Positions 33,340 to 45,186 of a stretch of DNA of 64,000 bases are shown here, piece by piece (position 1 is the stretch's first letter; each line of letters begins with the position of its first letter). The notes beneath the pieces are model-generated. The model was not told the DNA's origin. It saw nothing but the letters and a program-made list of their open reading frames with translations, and did no database searches. A program made the position numbers and the translations under genes. The stretch is taken from assembly GCA_949130495.1 (NCBI GenBank), contig OX422214.1, positions 1,286,046 to 1,350,045 of the forward strand, given 5' to 3'. The stretch is from Sambucus nigra (lineage: Eukaryota; Streptophyta; Magnoliopsida; Dipsacales; Adoxaceae).

Positions 33340-36057
33340 CACCCCCTAACTTAAACATTGCTAGTCCCCAGTAATGAAACAAACAAAAGTAGTCCATAGA
33401 GGGAAGTACAAGATGTATATATGCATCAAAATATAAATGCCACTTTTGTATGGAGCACGATTGCATTTAGCATATGCAATAATCCGTTACACCCCTAGGT
33501 TACCCTAGTTGACGAGTGTCGTCTCGTGAGGGTTTTCAGGGATGATACCCACAAACATCAAATGGTTTCTTCAAAAAATGCCCAAACGAATATACGACAA
33601 GCCCAAAAATAGCGAACAAGATTTCATACGCATTATTAGCACATTGAATGGATTCAAACAAAAGTCCGAATCATTAACATTATAGAATGCACCTCATAGA
33701 ATTGAAACCTTAAAATGTGGGAGTGGAGCGAGCACATGCAAAGTGTGATTTGGCAAAAACTTAAATAAATCGGAAACTAAATAGAGTAAGCATGTATTCA
33801 ATCCTCACGGGCATTACGCTCATCAAGTGAATTCACTCAAAACAGGGAGGTAACACAAGAAACATGCGGGCATAAAGTGTAAATGTAATTGGAAACTAGG
33901 CCGCACACATGTCACAAATGAAGAACGCTATATATAAAATGAAAAATTGTAGTCTCAATTAAAGATACCGCTCATTAAAGGAGGCAAAATGTATTTTCAC
34001 AGATTATCAAAACTATTATGACTTTTAAATTACATCTACTTAAGATCACATAGGATTTGTATAGGGTTGTAGTGTAGGTTAGGCTAGGGAACGAAATGAA
34101 AGGAATATGTATGTATGGATTCAAAGTGTTCAGAAATGAAAACTTGGAATAATGGGAAAATGCGGGCAATATCAAAATTGGAAAACAAGTTCCAAACGAG
34201 CGTTAGATATATCTTCGGGGAGAGTAATCAAATCTTATTGAACTACAAACACATAATTTACAACTTTCTCTTTTGCTTTCTTTTCTTCTTTTTCTTTTGT
34301 TTTTATTTTGCTTTTTTGCTTTCTCTTTTTTCATCTCTTTTTCACTTTTTCTTCACTTTTCTCACTCTCATAGGCCTAAATTGCAACCGAAACACAATAA
34401 TAACATTCAATCCCAAGTAACAATCCAAACAAGGGTATGTAAGGTGTATGTATGGTTTAAAACTCTAATGCGGAGTTGGTTATGAGATTTAGGTTATGAA
34501 ACGAAAGGCTAATATTTAGGCTCAAAGGGGTTAACGAGGGAAAACATTTAAGGTAAGGTCAAGGTCAATATGGGTTATATAACAAGGATGTCCTATGATC
34601 ATTTCACAAAGTTTACGCAATTCTCGAGTCAAAACAATATATGAAAATCATGCTTAAGTAATACATTTCAAGAATGAACTCAAATAATGAACAATCAAAT
34701 GAAAGAATACTGAGATTACCAACGAATTCAACGTTTTCAAAGAGGAAAGAAGAGTGTATAACACTCACAAATGACGAAAGGTACAAAGATTAGTCGGTGT
34801 ATGTATATACAATGCAACAAAAGATTATCGAGTTATAAAAATCTTAAACCAAATCAATGCAACAAGGAAAGTGCACGTGCTCATGGGATTAAAGTTTAAT
34901 TCATGAAGTTATTCATAATATTAATAATTAGGAATAAAGGCTAATAACTTCTAAAATCAAGAACATGCATCATTGGTTTGTCAATTGGATCGGGGAATTA
35001 TTGAAATTTATCATTGGAAACAAAGGCAAAATGCCCAGAAAAGGAGAAAAAAGAAAGAAAATCTTTTTGAAAATTTTGATTTTTTCTAAGAAAAGCATAC
35101 TAAGTAACTAACATGTGAGCAAGAACATGGACTAAATAAAGAAATGGATAGAATATCCCACACCCACTAACTTAATACCTGACATTGTCCTCAATGTGAA
35201 TTAAGAACCAAGTTAAAGATAGGAAAAGACCGATATTACCCAAAAGTGGAGCGATCCCCATAAGAACAAGTCCAAAGAATCTACAAAACAAGTTAGTACT
35301 GAGCATAACAAAAACAAATAACAAAAAATAACTAATTACATTAGACTAAATTAAAAAAAGAGAAAAATAAAGAAAGAATAAAAAGCTAACTATATACAAC
35401 CTACTATTTAGGCTTCACACTAACTGTACACTAGAAGTCTAAATAGCTGAGGGTCCATCGTAAAAATGATTTGACATTGGAGGATAACTGGTGTAACCTC
35501 ACATACAAGAATGCCCTCCGAAGAACATGAATTTCGTTTGAACAACGGAAGGCATGTGTAAGGCGGAAGAAATGAACCATCGCCAATTGAAATTTTTGGA
35601 GGGACGATGGGGGACTTGGATTGAACGGGTGAAAAAAAGATGTGGGGACCGAGAAAAGTTGAATATCCTCCCAAAGATTTTGAAATTGGAATGGGAGGTG
35701 GCGCACACAATACTCATCATCGTCAAAATTCCAATAACCCAAGTTTTGACTTTCATAATACTCACCCAAAGTCATATTTGAATTTTTAATTTTTTGGGAT
35801 TCTAAGTATTCACCAAAAGTCATAGGATTATGATAACTTTGAGAATTATAACAATGATTACTGAAAGAATTGGAATAAGACATGCTTACCCCAAAAATGG
35901 CTCGAATTGGCGAATTCCACAAAGATATGCGCGCACGAAAAATTCAAGCGTTTCTAAGTACTCAAATGTTGAAGTCCTGTAAAAAGGTTAGAAAATAATA
36001 CAAATAGAAAGAAAATACTATGAAATACTAAATCAACTAAAGTCTAAAACAAACTCA
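33340..36057 (-). mobile_element. Interior of the Athila/Tat-like element
   Basis: About 2.7 kb with no pol domain in any frame. A pyrimidine tract at 34262-34370 (plus strand) is a long run of CTTTT-type repeats. ORFs on the plus strand there are low-complexity. Only the short N-terminal ORF near the primer site looks conserved. Confidence 0.6.
35431..35883 (-). pseudogene. N-terminal gag/ORF1-like protein, copy 2
   Basis: Conserved start at Met 35883 (an in-frame Met exists upstream at 35922 but the homology begins here). Reads SYSNSFSNHCYNSQSY, MTFGEYLESQKI, MTLGEYYESQNLGYWNF, then an Asp-rich turn. Beyond about residue 70 the frames diverge (SHSNFKIFGRIFNFSRS in another frame), so the C-terminal part is frameshifted. 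The match to 20168-20586 and 54795-55105 shows selection or common descent of this segment. Function unknown. Confidence 0.55.
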
Positions 36058-36075
36058 TCCCCGGCAATGGCGCCA
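36058..36075 (-). promoter_or_regulatory. Primer-binding site, Asp tRNA type
   Basis: Minus strand TGGCGCCATTGCCGGGGA, three bases from the LTR end; the best preserved of the three sites of this family in the window. Confidence 0.8.
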
Positions 36076-36078
36076 TTT

Positions 36079-37542
36079 TGATTAGCGCGTGAAAGGTGTG
36101 TTCATGTAAGGACACAATCGTTGTTTTCGTTTCACCGTGATAATACAAAAAACATAAATTACGACTACACTAAATGGGTGAGTATAACGGTAAGTCGGGT
36201 ATCGAAAGATCCACAGAGATGAGTTGCTAGAATTTTTATGATTTAATACTCCAAAATGAAAGGGAAAAAGGTGATTACAAACTAAAAAGGAAAATATCCA
36301 TAAAAGGGAAATGATTAATCTAGGTGTGGAAAAATATAGCTAGATTAAGAAAGCGAGTAAAAATGGTTACATGGGTCGACGAGTTATTACAAATTCATCT
36401 CGTTTCGACAGTTAATTGAACCAAGGGTTGCCACGCCCCTAAATCAGTATAAAAGCCTAATCCGATTTTGGCGTCAACAAATACCCTGAAAATTACGCAC
36501 GTAAGGTCGTAAGAACGGAACATACATGATATGCCCCTTCAAATGCCCTAGGTGTAATAACTAGTACAACGCACCCAAAATAGACCTGGAACACCATCAC
36601 CAAAGCAAAGCAACACTTCAACTTGAGTGAGTTCCATTCCGCACAACCTAGAAAGGATGGGTAAAACTCGGTAAAGGAAAGCGATAAATAAACACAATAA
36701 ATCTACACCAGAAAGCAACTAAATAAAAGCATGTAAATAAAGCATGTAAACTAAATTAGAAAGCAAGAATTAAGGGAAAACGACTATATTAATGGAGAGG
36801 GAATAAGAAAAGATCAATCTTATAAACCCAAATGTTGTCACACCAAATGAGGAAGAAGAAATGAGCTCTCAGCTCCCAAACCCTAACCTAAACTATCTAC
36901 CTTCTAATAATATATAACCATCTGATATTTACAACAAAAAATCCTTTATATAGTAAGTTACAAAAGAAATAAAGGAAAAAGAATAGAAAAGGAATGAATT
37001 GCCAAATATCATGTATGATCGATCGATCGATCAAAGACCATCGATCGATTGATCGAACAGGTCTCAGCCCACTTTCTCAATTTGTAGGAAAAATATGAAA
37101 CCGCGGTCGATCGGGGGCCAAGCCCGGTCGACCGGCTCTCTATTTTTAGCAACCCTTGGTCCATGAAGAGGGGGAAAAGTCCATTAACGGAAATGGCCAT
37201 ATCTTCTTCGTTCGAACCCCAAATGACGCATCGTTTGTGGACACACTATGCTAACTCAATGAACTATGCATATGTGGAATTTACATGAGCTAAAGAGGAA
37301 ATGTGAGTTGACTAAAATGCCCTTGAGGTAGCATCCGATGATGGAACTTCTTAGAAATGCAACAAATCCTCACTTTTAGTATTCCAATACCTACAAAAGC
37401 ACAATTAACCCTTGCAAAGCATGTATATATCCAAATCCAAGGTTTTCTGATTAATGATCATAAATATAAGCATTAAGGGCTATAAAAGGGCTATAATGAA
37501 TAAAGTTAACGGGTGGAAATATGCAGTATTAGATATGAATCA
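36079..37542 (-). repeat. Athila/Tat-like 5' LTR (C)
   Basis: 1464 bp with TG...CA ends. More diverged from LTR A than B is in the U3 half (for example GGTCGATCGGGGGCC for GGTCGACCGAGGGCC). Confidence 0.85.
36946..37056 (-). promoter_or_regulatory. GATCGATC cluster with TATA box, LTR C
   Basis: Cluster 37017-37056 and TATATAA (complement of 36946-36952), 64 bp apart. Confidence 0.55.
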
Positions 37543-40500
37543 TTAGTCTCAAAACATCATATGATGTTTGGTCTGGATTACAAAATGCATTTTCTTAGGG
37601 TTCTCAACCCAGGGAATTAAATTGCTGCTCAAATGTTAAGAGAAGAAGAAGGATTCTATCTCGTTATCAGATTATATTAAAGTGTTCTAATCAGTATATG
37701 ATCAATTAAATGTTATTGGAAAGCCAGTCCTTGATGAAAAAAAGTTATTTTGGCTTCTCAATTATCTTGGACCAAGGTATGAGTCTTTTTCCATTGATAT
37801 GTTAAAACCTTATGTTCTATCATATGTTGATCTAATTCCACTGTTACAAAGCCATGAATTAAGGAATAAACAACATTTTTCTGAGAATGTTACTCTAGGC
37901 CTTGCAAATGTGGAATAAAGAAATACCTATCAACCATCATTTAGACGTGGTATTTCATCCTTTACTTTAAGAGACCGTGGTTTTACGCAAGCTAGCAACA
38001 TGCCTCATTATAATAACCGACCACCCCCAAGAGAACCGCAAAATATTTCACCTGCTCAAGGTCAAACCACGACTCCTACTTTATACTGTCAAATTTGTAA
38101 GAAAAGGGGACATGATGCTCTGAAGTGTTGGCATCATTTTGATAACAATTTTTAGGATGAGAACGTTTTCCAAGCCTTGGTTGCTTTTCATGAAAATGAT
38201 CCCAATGATGAAGAATGGGTTTCGAACACAAGAGCCACATCACATATAAATGATAATCCAGGTACACTATGCAATTTACATCCATATACTGGATCTAATT
38301 ATGATATGGTGGGTAATGGATACCGTCTACCCATCACATTATTGTTGATGTTAATGATGCTTCTTTGTTTCAAGTTAAAAATGTTGTGGTACCCGATATA
38401 AAAAGCTCTCTGTTTCTCAGCTCACAATACATTATCCATGCTACTTTGAATTTGATAAATATGGTTTTCTTATTTAGGATCGAAGAACAAACCAGGTGAT
38501 GGAATTGGGGAATAGAGAAGACGGATTGTATTTCCTAGCAAATGGAAAAGCAAAGGCCTTCTTCTCAAATAGATTTTGGGTAGATGATGAAGTAACTTGG
38601 CACAGTCGGCTAGGACATCCTCAGTCCAGAATTATTGTTTTTTCTTCCAAAAGTCATTTTATTTCAGTTAATCAAAAATATCTTGGCTTATGTATTAGTT
38701 ATGAGATGAGTAAAAGCTCAAAACTCCCATTTTTCTCTTCTAGTATTAGGTCTAGTGACCCTCTTCATAAAATTCATTATGATTTATGGGGTCCAGCACC
38801 AATTTTATCTAATCAAGGTTTTCATTACTCTGTGATTTTTATTGATGATTTTTCCTGATATACTTGGTTGTATCATCTTAAGCACAAATCTGAATTTTAC
38901 CGATTGTTTCTTCTATATCAAGCTATGGTGGAAAAACAATTTCAAAAGGAAATTAAAGTTTTTAATATGATAATAGGGGTCAATAATCCAAACAACATTT
39001 CCTTGATCATCTTTCTTGTAAAGGCATACATGATCAATTATCATGTCCAGGTACTCCAGAATAGAACAATAAAGCTGGAAAAAAAAATCGTCATGTAGTT
39101 GAACTTGGGCTAGCCATGATACTCCAAGCTTCCATACCCAAGAAGTATTGGGTCGAGGCCTTCAATACCTCCACCTTTATCATTAACCATTTTCCTTCCC
39201 CAACTCTCAATATGGCCACTCCATACCAACTCCTCCACCAAAAATAGCCCACATATGGTTTTCTTCCTATCTTCGGCACTCTCTGCTATCCTTATCTTCA
39301 ACCTTATGCAACTGACAAATTAGCACCGCGAACTCTTTGTTGTGTCTTTATGGGGTATAGTTCTAAACAAAAAGGTTATTGTGTTTTTACCCTCCAAGTG
39401 GGCGTGTTTAAATCTCCCGTCACGTTATTTTGTATGAATGCCGGTTTCTTTTTTATAACCATTCATGATTATCTTTGCCCTGCTGACCTCTTTGACACAA
39501 ATCCTCCTCTTCCTTCCTTACCCTTTGCGTAAGAACTTTCCAGGCAATTTAATTCAACACTCATTAATCAGTCTCTTCTCACAACCCAACCGGTTTCCAC
39601 ACCCCCACCACCTGCTCTACCCAATTCTACACCACCTCCTACTCTGCCTACAACTCCATTTCTAAATGACAATGAACCCACAGATACTCCCACAAACTAT
39701 CACACTACATGACAACTCATAGTAAAGTTGGCATTGTTAAACCAAATCCCAAATATGCCTTACTTCTTGCTACTTCTCTTACTCCTGTTGTAAAAAACAT
39801 AATAAAAGTTCCCTTAGTAAACTTGGTAGGTACTCCGCTATGGTTGATGAAATGAAGGCTCTCTCTCACAATGACACTTGGGTCATTGTTCCACGGAAAT
39901 CCCACATGAATGTCATTGGTTGTCGCTAGGTGTACAAAAACAAACTTCATTTTGATGGTTCCTTGGATCAATTTATAGCCCAGCTTGTGGAAAAGGGCAA
40001 TAATCATCTAGAAGGGGTTGATTTTCATGAAACTTTTACCCCGATCATTAAATCAATAACTTTTCGCACAGTCCTCACAATTGCAACAGTCAAAGGTTGG
40101 ACTCTGTGCCTACTTGATGTTAAAAATGCCATTCTACATGAGCATCTTGACACAACTATTTTTATGGAGAAACTTCCTGGTTTTGTTAATACTTTATTAC
40201 ATAGTCACGAGTGTCAGCTTCACTGAGAATTATATGTTCTCAAATAAGCCCCACATGCTTGGTTTGATCGATATAGCCCTTACCTCATTCGATATGGTTT
40301 TAATTGCAGCCCTACAGATTCTTGATTGTTCATTTTCAATGAGGGCTACATTCCATGTTTTTTCTCATATATGTCGAAGATATAATCATCGCTAGTGATA
40401 ACCCTTCTTTTTTGGACGGCTTTGTTACCCAGCTTGGGGCTCAATTTTCTATGAAAGATGTCGGCTCTCTCCATTATTTCTTAGGTGTTCAAGTGAAGCA

Positions 40501-41320
40501 CATTCAGGATGGTCATTTTATCTCATAATCCAAATACATGTTGGATTAACATCATAGTACAAACATGGCTGACTTCAAATCAATATCGACTCCACTTACT
40601 GCCAAACCTGCTCTCATACCTAATGTCGAAGCTCCATTTCATAATGTTACTGCATATCGACGAATTGTGGGCACACTTCAATACCTCACATTGACAAGAA
40701 CAGATTTGTGCTTTGCTGTGAACTATGTTTTCCAACCTATGCATGCACCCACTAATGCACATTTTCAAATGGTTAAGCGCATCCTCCGTTACATCAAATG
40801 TACTATCTCCATTGGTTTGTGCATTCTTAAACATAGTAGTCTTGATCTCTTTGCATTTTCTGATGCTAATTGGGCTGGTTGCCCCCTAATCCGATGATCT
40901 ACCCCTAGTTTTTGCACCTTTTGGGCTCTAATTGTATCCATTAGAGTGATAAAAAGTAACCAACTATTTCCCGGTCTAGTGCGGAAGTTGAATATCGTGT
41001 TATGGCATATACTGCTGCTGAACTCAACTGCATTTGTTTTATTCTGCATGACCTTTGAATTCCTAACCACCAGCTGCACATTCTATTTTATGACAACCTC
41101 TCATCCCTTCACCTGTTCATAAATCCATTACTACTTGCTTGCACCAAACACATCACCATTTATTATCACTTTGTGTGCAAAAAAGTTGCTCTTCGTACAC
41201 TTCTCACTTGTTATGTTCCTTCGTCACATTATCTTGCTGATATCTTTACAAAGCCTCTCTCAAAGGTTCCTATTGAATGTATTAGGCTCAAACTTGGCCT
41301 CTGGACCTCTTCGACACCAA
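37543..41320 (+). pseudogene. Copia C2 gag-pol, main part
   Basis: Gag resumes as LKTSYDVWSGLQNAFS and runs to a zinc knuckle CQICKKRGHDALKCWHH (38087-38137, C-x2-C-x4-H-x4-C intact). Protease reads WVSNTRATSHI near 38215, where the catalytic D-T-G is N-T-R. Integrase follows: WHSRLGHPQSR (38600), IHYDLWGPAP (38790), SVIFIDDFS, HVVELGLAMILQASIPKKYW (39090-39150). RT: NVIGCR..VYKNKLHFDGSL (39910), LDVKNAILHEHL (40120), YVEDIIIAS (40370, YVDD changed to YVED). RNase H: FSDANWAGCPL (40860) to DIFTKPLSKVP (41240), ending TSSTPSLKGV before the purine tract. Many stops and frameshifts; no function possible. Confidence 0.85.
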
Positions 41321-41331
41321 GCTTGAAGGGG

Positions 41332-41551
41332 GTTAATAGCGTATCAACTACAACTGATCAAAGATCAGTTTACTTTGTCAACTATAGGTTTTATGCTTTC
41401 CTTAATTCATGTAACAATAGTTTTGAGAATATCTATAACTTTCCAATGTAAATCTTATCCTATCCTTCTATATATTATATTTGTACCTGATCATACGAGA
41501 AGAAGTAGTCCAAAAATAAAACTTTTCATTGTAGCCTCTTGTGTTTCTTTA
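41332..41551 (+). repeat. 3' LTR of copia C2
   Basis: Follows GCTTGAAGGGGG and ends CTCTTGTGTTTCTTTA. Homologous to 29746-29961 throughout with scattered changes. Confidence 0.75.
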
Positions 41552-41913
41552 GTGAATATTCCCTTGCTGCCTTGTTTTGTTCTTATAAGACTCTTTAGAC
41601 TACCAGTAATGGCTATATTCGCCTTATATAATATCCATTTGAGATAATTTTTCAACAAATTTATGTAGTATAGATTAAATTGTAGTGTCATTTATCAATT
41701 ATAATTTTGAAAAAATGTTTTAGTTATGCTTCTTTTTGTCTGTTCCATATAAAATAAGATTGGTCATGTTCTTTTACGTCAAAATTTACAGGTTAATTTG
41801 ATGTTGGCCACTATTTTTTAAGTATTATTTCAATTTTTGTCTAAATTCTTCCTCTTCAATATTTATGAGAGAAGTACATGTTAGTGGTATTTTCGTATCA
41901 AACACTTTATGCA
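41552..41913 (+). other. Annexin intron remnant
   Basis: AT-rich, no coding signal, ends with the acceptor TTTATGCAG. Part of the host gene between the copia insertion and the next exon. Confidence 0.5.
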
Positions 41914-42143
41914 GCTTTTGCTTAAATTATGAGTACACCACGTTATGAAGGTCTGGAAGTTGATAGGGATTTGGTGGTGAAGAAGGCAAAGGCTCTCTTT
42001 AAAACGAGGGAGAAGAAATTGAGAATTGATGAAAAAACTTTATCCATATCTTCAAGTTGCTGTCCAATTTGCTTACCATGATGTGTATGGAAACTCCCTC
42101 AAAAGGTGTATATATACACACACATACACACACTTATAAAAAA

Positions 42144-42189
<46 letters not shown>

Positions 42190-42350
42190 ATATATATATA
42201 TGATGTTTTTTTATCATTTATTTCTTGAATGCATGCTCAAATTTCTGAAATTTTTGTAGGCTATCAAATAGCGAGACATTTGGAAATTTTGAATTTGCTA
42301 TTTTGACAATCCTGCAATGTGCAGAAAATCCTGCAAAGTATTTTGACAAG
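41914..42350 (+). pseudogene. ANN: Annexin gene, 3' exons
   Basis: Exon 41914-42105 encodes LLLK, then STPRYEGLEVDRDLVVKKAK, ALFKTREKKLRIDEKT and, after frameshifts, QVAVQFAYHDVYGNSLK. Exon 42260-42350 (acceptor TTTTTGTAG, donor GTATTT) gives SETFGNFEFAILTILQCAEN and PAKYFDK. This is annexin repeat 4 of the plant family, and it follows directly from the YLEHDI...GDLKK segment at 29630-29693. The last exon (VLRKAMKG region) is not found; a Ycf20-like fragment starts 130 bases further on. CA, CT and TA microsatellites fill the intron between the two exons. Confidence 0.85.
42117..42201. repeat. Compound microsatellite (CA)n (CT)n (TA)n
   Basis: Short CA runs, about 19 CT units (42147-42185), then a TA run. 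Lies in the annexin intron. Confidence 0.9.
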
Positions 42351-42479
42351 GTATTTATCTCAATTTCAAATTTAGCAAATAGTTTCTTCTCAGTGGGTTT
42401 GTATTTTATGTCAAAAGTATATATGTACTTTAAAATGACGGAAAAGATAGAAGTAGTTAATTAATACGTTATTGGTTAA

Positions 42480-43065
42480 TTAAATAGTATTTCTCAACAA
42501 GTTATAGGCCTTCCAATGTTGGAGTCATGAATAAATGTGGCCTATTTTTCAGTTTTGATATGTCGACAAGAAGACATGGGTGGCGGTGGCCAAGACAGCC
42601 CTGGTCTCGGGCAGATTCAATTGGGTAGGCTAGTGAGTTCAGTTGGGAGGCAGATGTTGGGAAAGCTTAATTCAGCTCGAAAGAATTTCCCTATGAAGAT
42701 ATTCCAGTTGCTCCTTGGTTTCTATGTGGAAAATTCACTAGATACTATTCTCGGGCAGACCGGTGATGGGATGTGTTGGTTGTTGGTGTAGTGGTTGCTG
42801 CCATTAATGGGCATTAGTATTGTTATGTACAAAAAGCCCCCTTCATCTTAATCTAGTGGGAGATTTCATTATTTGGTGGTGAATGTTAACTTCTGGAAAG
42901 TTGTGTTTGCATAGGCATCTTTGTATTTGCTTTCAAATTAGGTACTTATTTTTCTTCCTCTGCCTTTTCCTTTTTTTCCTTGTTTAAAAAAAATATAGTA
43001 GATAAGCACATGAGAAGTGGGTCTTCAAATTCTGAAATAAGAGGGGAGATGGGTGCATTTTTTAG
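42480..43065 (+). pseudogene. YCF20: Ycf20-like gene fragment, copy 2
   Basis: The fullest copy. After intron-like sequence shared with the other copies, 42575-42790 reads GGGQDSPGLGQIQLGRLVSS, VGRQMLGKLNSARKNFPMKI and LLLGFYVENSLDTILGQTGD in one frame. The next bases, with frameshifts, give VVVAAI, YVQKAP, VNFWK and FAFKLG, the expected rest of the Ycf20/DUF565 domain to its C-terminus. The homology continues into 3' DNA shared with copy 3 (AGTAGATAAG at about 42995). No start codon region is present, and the reading is broken, so it is a pseudogene fragment next to annexin exons. Confidence 0.7.
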
Positions 43066-43300
43066 AAAAAAACAAATATCTGTTATTATGAAAAAGTTGA
43101 ATGTACACAAGTTTTACACCATCTTATATTGTGTATGTGTCTTTGTATGTACTTCTTGTGTTTCTAATTGGAACCATCTGGTTAAAACACAACTTTTTAT
43201 TTTGGTTAAAAAAATAGAGAAAAAACGTTGTAGAACTCCTTTCATATATAAAGGTTACATACCACAGCCAAAAAAGTAGCTTGTTCAGAAGTGACAAAAA
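43066..43300 (+). other. Unassigned DNA with TATA-like site
   Basis: Contains CATATATAAAGG at 43243-43254, about 55 bases ahead of the ATG of the next entry. No other feature. Confidence 0.35.
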
Positions 43301-43396
43301 TGGATATGGCGATGAAGCGAGTTGTTGCCTCTGCAATTCGTTCTTTTTCTTCAAACGAGAATTTTTGTTCCTCCTTTCTTACTAGACGCGTTCATG
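43301..43396 (+). other. Possible isolated first exon with presequence-like N-terminus
   Basis: An ATG opens MDMAMKRVVASAIRSFSS, continuing NENFCSSFLTRRVH, then a donor-like GTAAAA. Ser, Ala and Arg-rich text without acidic residues after position 2 resembles a mitochondrial or plastid presequence. A TATA-like TATATAA lies about 55 bases upstream. No continuing exon was found downstream. The product is unknown and chance cannot be excluded. Confidence 0.3.
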
Positions 43397-45186
43397 TAAA
43401 AAACTTTTATCTCTATTATTTCTGAAAATTCAACAATTTGATATGATTAATTATGAATTATTTTACTTACATAGAAGGTTTTGTCATTATTTATGTGTAT
43501 TTTTGCTATGATGTGAGCATTTTTCGTATCACAATGCCATCGTGATTAAGTAGTGAAGTAGGTAATTTCATTGATATTGGCCATCATCAATTTCATTCAG
43601 TGATTATATATGTATATGTGTATGTATATGTATATAAAAATGTGTTATGTTGATCAATTGGACAAGAGCCAAGGTGGGAGTATTTCGCCACATCACATAC
43701 GAGATATTTTATACGTTCAATAAGAAGAAGAAAAAAAAAATTCTCCTTGATAACATTAAGGCGTTCCCCTTCTATCATTTTTGACCCACGAGAAACCCCA
43801 AAATCCCTCCCCACCACGAAAAATGATAAAAATAAAGGGAGCAAAATTCCGTTGATACCCATGGGAAGATTGCTCGCATCTCTCGGTAACTTGTTCGACT
43901 CACCTGTTCACATGTCTATAACCTAAATATAAAGTAAATGTATCGAAAACTTATTTTCACGTGTCAATATGTCTGTTATTAATGTATAAATAACAATATA
44001 GGTTAAATTGTTTAAATCGTTTTTAGCTTCATCTTTGATGGAATACGTCCCCCCCAATTGTACTTGAATGGCTTTCCCCTACTTTATAGGCACTCAAACA
44101 GTTATTCACAAAACCGCATAGCTTTAAAAAACCTTAAATTTTATATTCACGTTAATTCATTTTTTTACCAGGTTTTTAAACATTAAAATTTTTCAATATA
44201 AACGTACAAAATATTTTTATTTATCAACTTATCCCCTTCGTCATTGTGTCATATTTATATAGATTTGTTATGTTCATCTTGTCTGACACAACACTCGAGT
44301 CAGTGTTTGTGTTTCTTATGTTACAAGTGGTACTACTCAAGGTCGGAGCCAGGATTTTTTGCAAGGGTGGACTAACATTAATTAAAACAAAACTAGAATG
44401 AAAATCCTATCACATTTTATATGCATATGTCTAGTTTTCGAGCCATATAAACCCTATAAACAGAGAATCAGATCAAACTATAACAATTGATTTCACCATA
44501 TTAGAAACCTAAATCTCGATGTCTAAAGCCTATGAACTCAACACCGAACCCTATAAACCCAAATTCTACATTTTTCATTTTGATTTTATTTTTTTGGAAT
44601 TTGATTTCATTTTTTTCTTATTTCTTGTGTTCAATACTATTCGATTGTGCAATTTGAGAATATCATAAACAACAAATTGTTATGTTAACTGTGTGCATGC
44701 ATATGTGTTTATGGCAGGGGATGGGGTGAGCCTCGCTATGTAAGGTGTGAGGAGGGGATGCTGAGAAGTCACATTTTTCCCTTTTTTGGTGATGATTTTT
44801 ATTTAATTCTTTTAAATTAATTTATTTTTCTAAATGCACGTGGTAGTTAACTTTAACAATACATTGGCGAAAAGTGGGAATAGTCTAATTTTTTAATTAA
44901 AGTGTATTAAGGTCTAAAATTAAAAATTAATAATGTATCAAAGACTAAAGACTAAATACATTATTATATCAGTGGCTCGGTACAAGTTTATACACTTGGA
45001 TAGTGTTTCACTTTATTGCATGCATATACCATTTTAATACATGTTATTGTAGCATTTACTGTAGAATTTAAATCTACATTATAGGTACAAGGTAAAAATT
45101 ACTAATAATCTTACAAATTAAAATTTGAATATTGATAAAAAAACATATAGTTTAAATTCAAATTTAGCCATAAATTACATGACGAA
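43397..45186. other. AT-rich DNA, no recognised gene
   Basis: Both strands read without finding coding motifs or element ends. A TATG/TA-rich run lies at 43608-43636. GGTCGGAGCCAGGATTTTT at 44341 is a phrase common in plant dispersed repeats but could not be assigned to a family. Confidence 0.45.

Larger units (their letters stand above)
30334..37542 (-). mobile_element. Athila/Tat-like non-autonomous element with three LTR copies
   Basis: Minus-oriented. 3' LTR 30334-31846, 5' LTR 36079-37542, both TGATT...AATCA in the plus-strand reading. Primer site (complement of 36058-36075) reads TGGCGCCATTGCCGGGGA, tRNA-Asp type. Purine tract AGTTAGGGGGTG is the complement of bases 31847-31858. A third, partial LTR lies inside (32147-33339), followed by a second copy of the first 300 internal bases. 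The interior keeps only one short ORF and no pol. The target site in copia gag is TCGGT on the left (30329-30333) and TTAGT on the right (37543-37547), which differ only by the two transitions expected from CpG deamination. Confidence 0.85.
29746..41551 (+). mobile_element. Ty1/copia element C2, inserted in annexin gene
   Basis: LTRs of about 216-220 bp (29746-29961 and 41332-41551) share CTTTCCTTAATTCATGTAAC and CTCTTGTGTTTCTTTA. The primer site TGGTATCAGA is at 29962-29971 and the purine tract AAGCTTGAAGGGGG at 41319-41332. The plus-strand gag-pol runs in copia order (gag, protease, integrase, RT, RNase H). A 7.2 kb Athila/Tat-like element sits in gag. The annexin reading continues on both sides, so the host gene was the target. 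No clear target duplication was found. The LTRs differ at many positions, so it is an old insertion. Confidence 0.85.

Noticed and set aside
34115..34485. Two overlapping plus-strand ORFs
   Set aside because: Translations of the pyrimidine tract in the interior of the Athila/Tat-like element; Phe/Leu/Ser runs only.
44330..44400. SINE-like phrase GGTCGGAGCCAGGATTTTT
   Set aside because: No A and B box promoter pair and no poly-A end could be recognised nearby.
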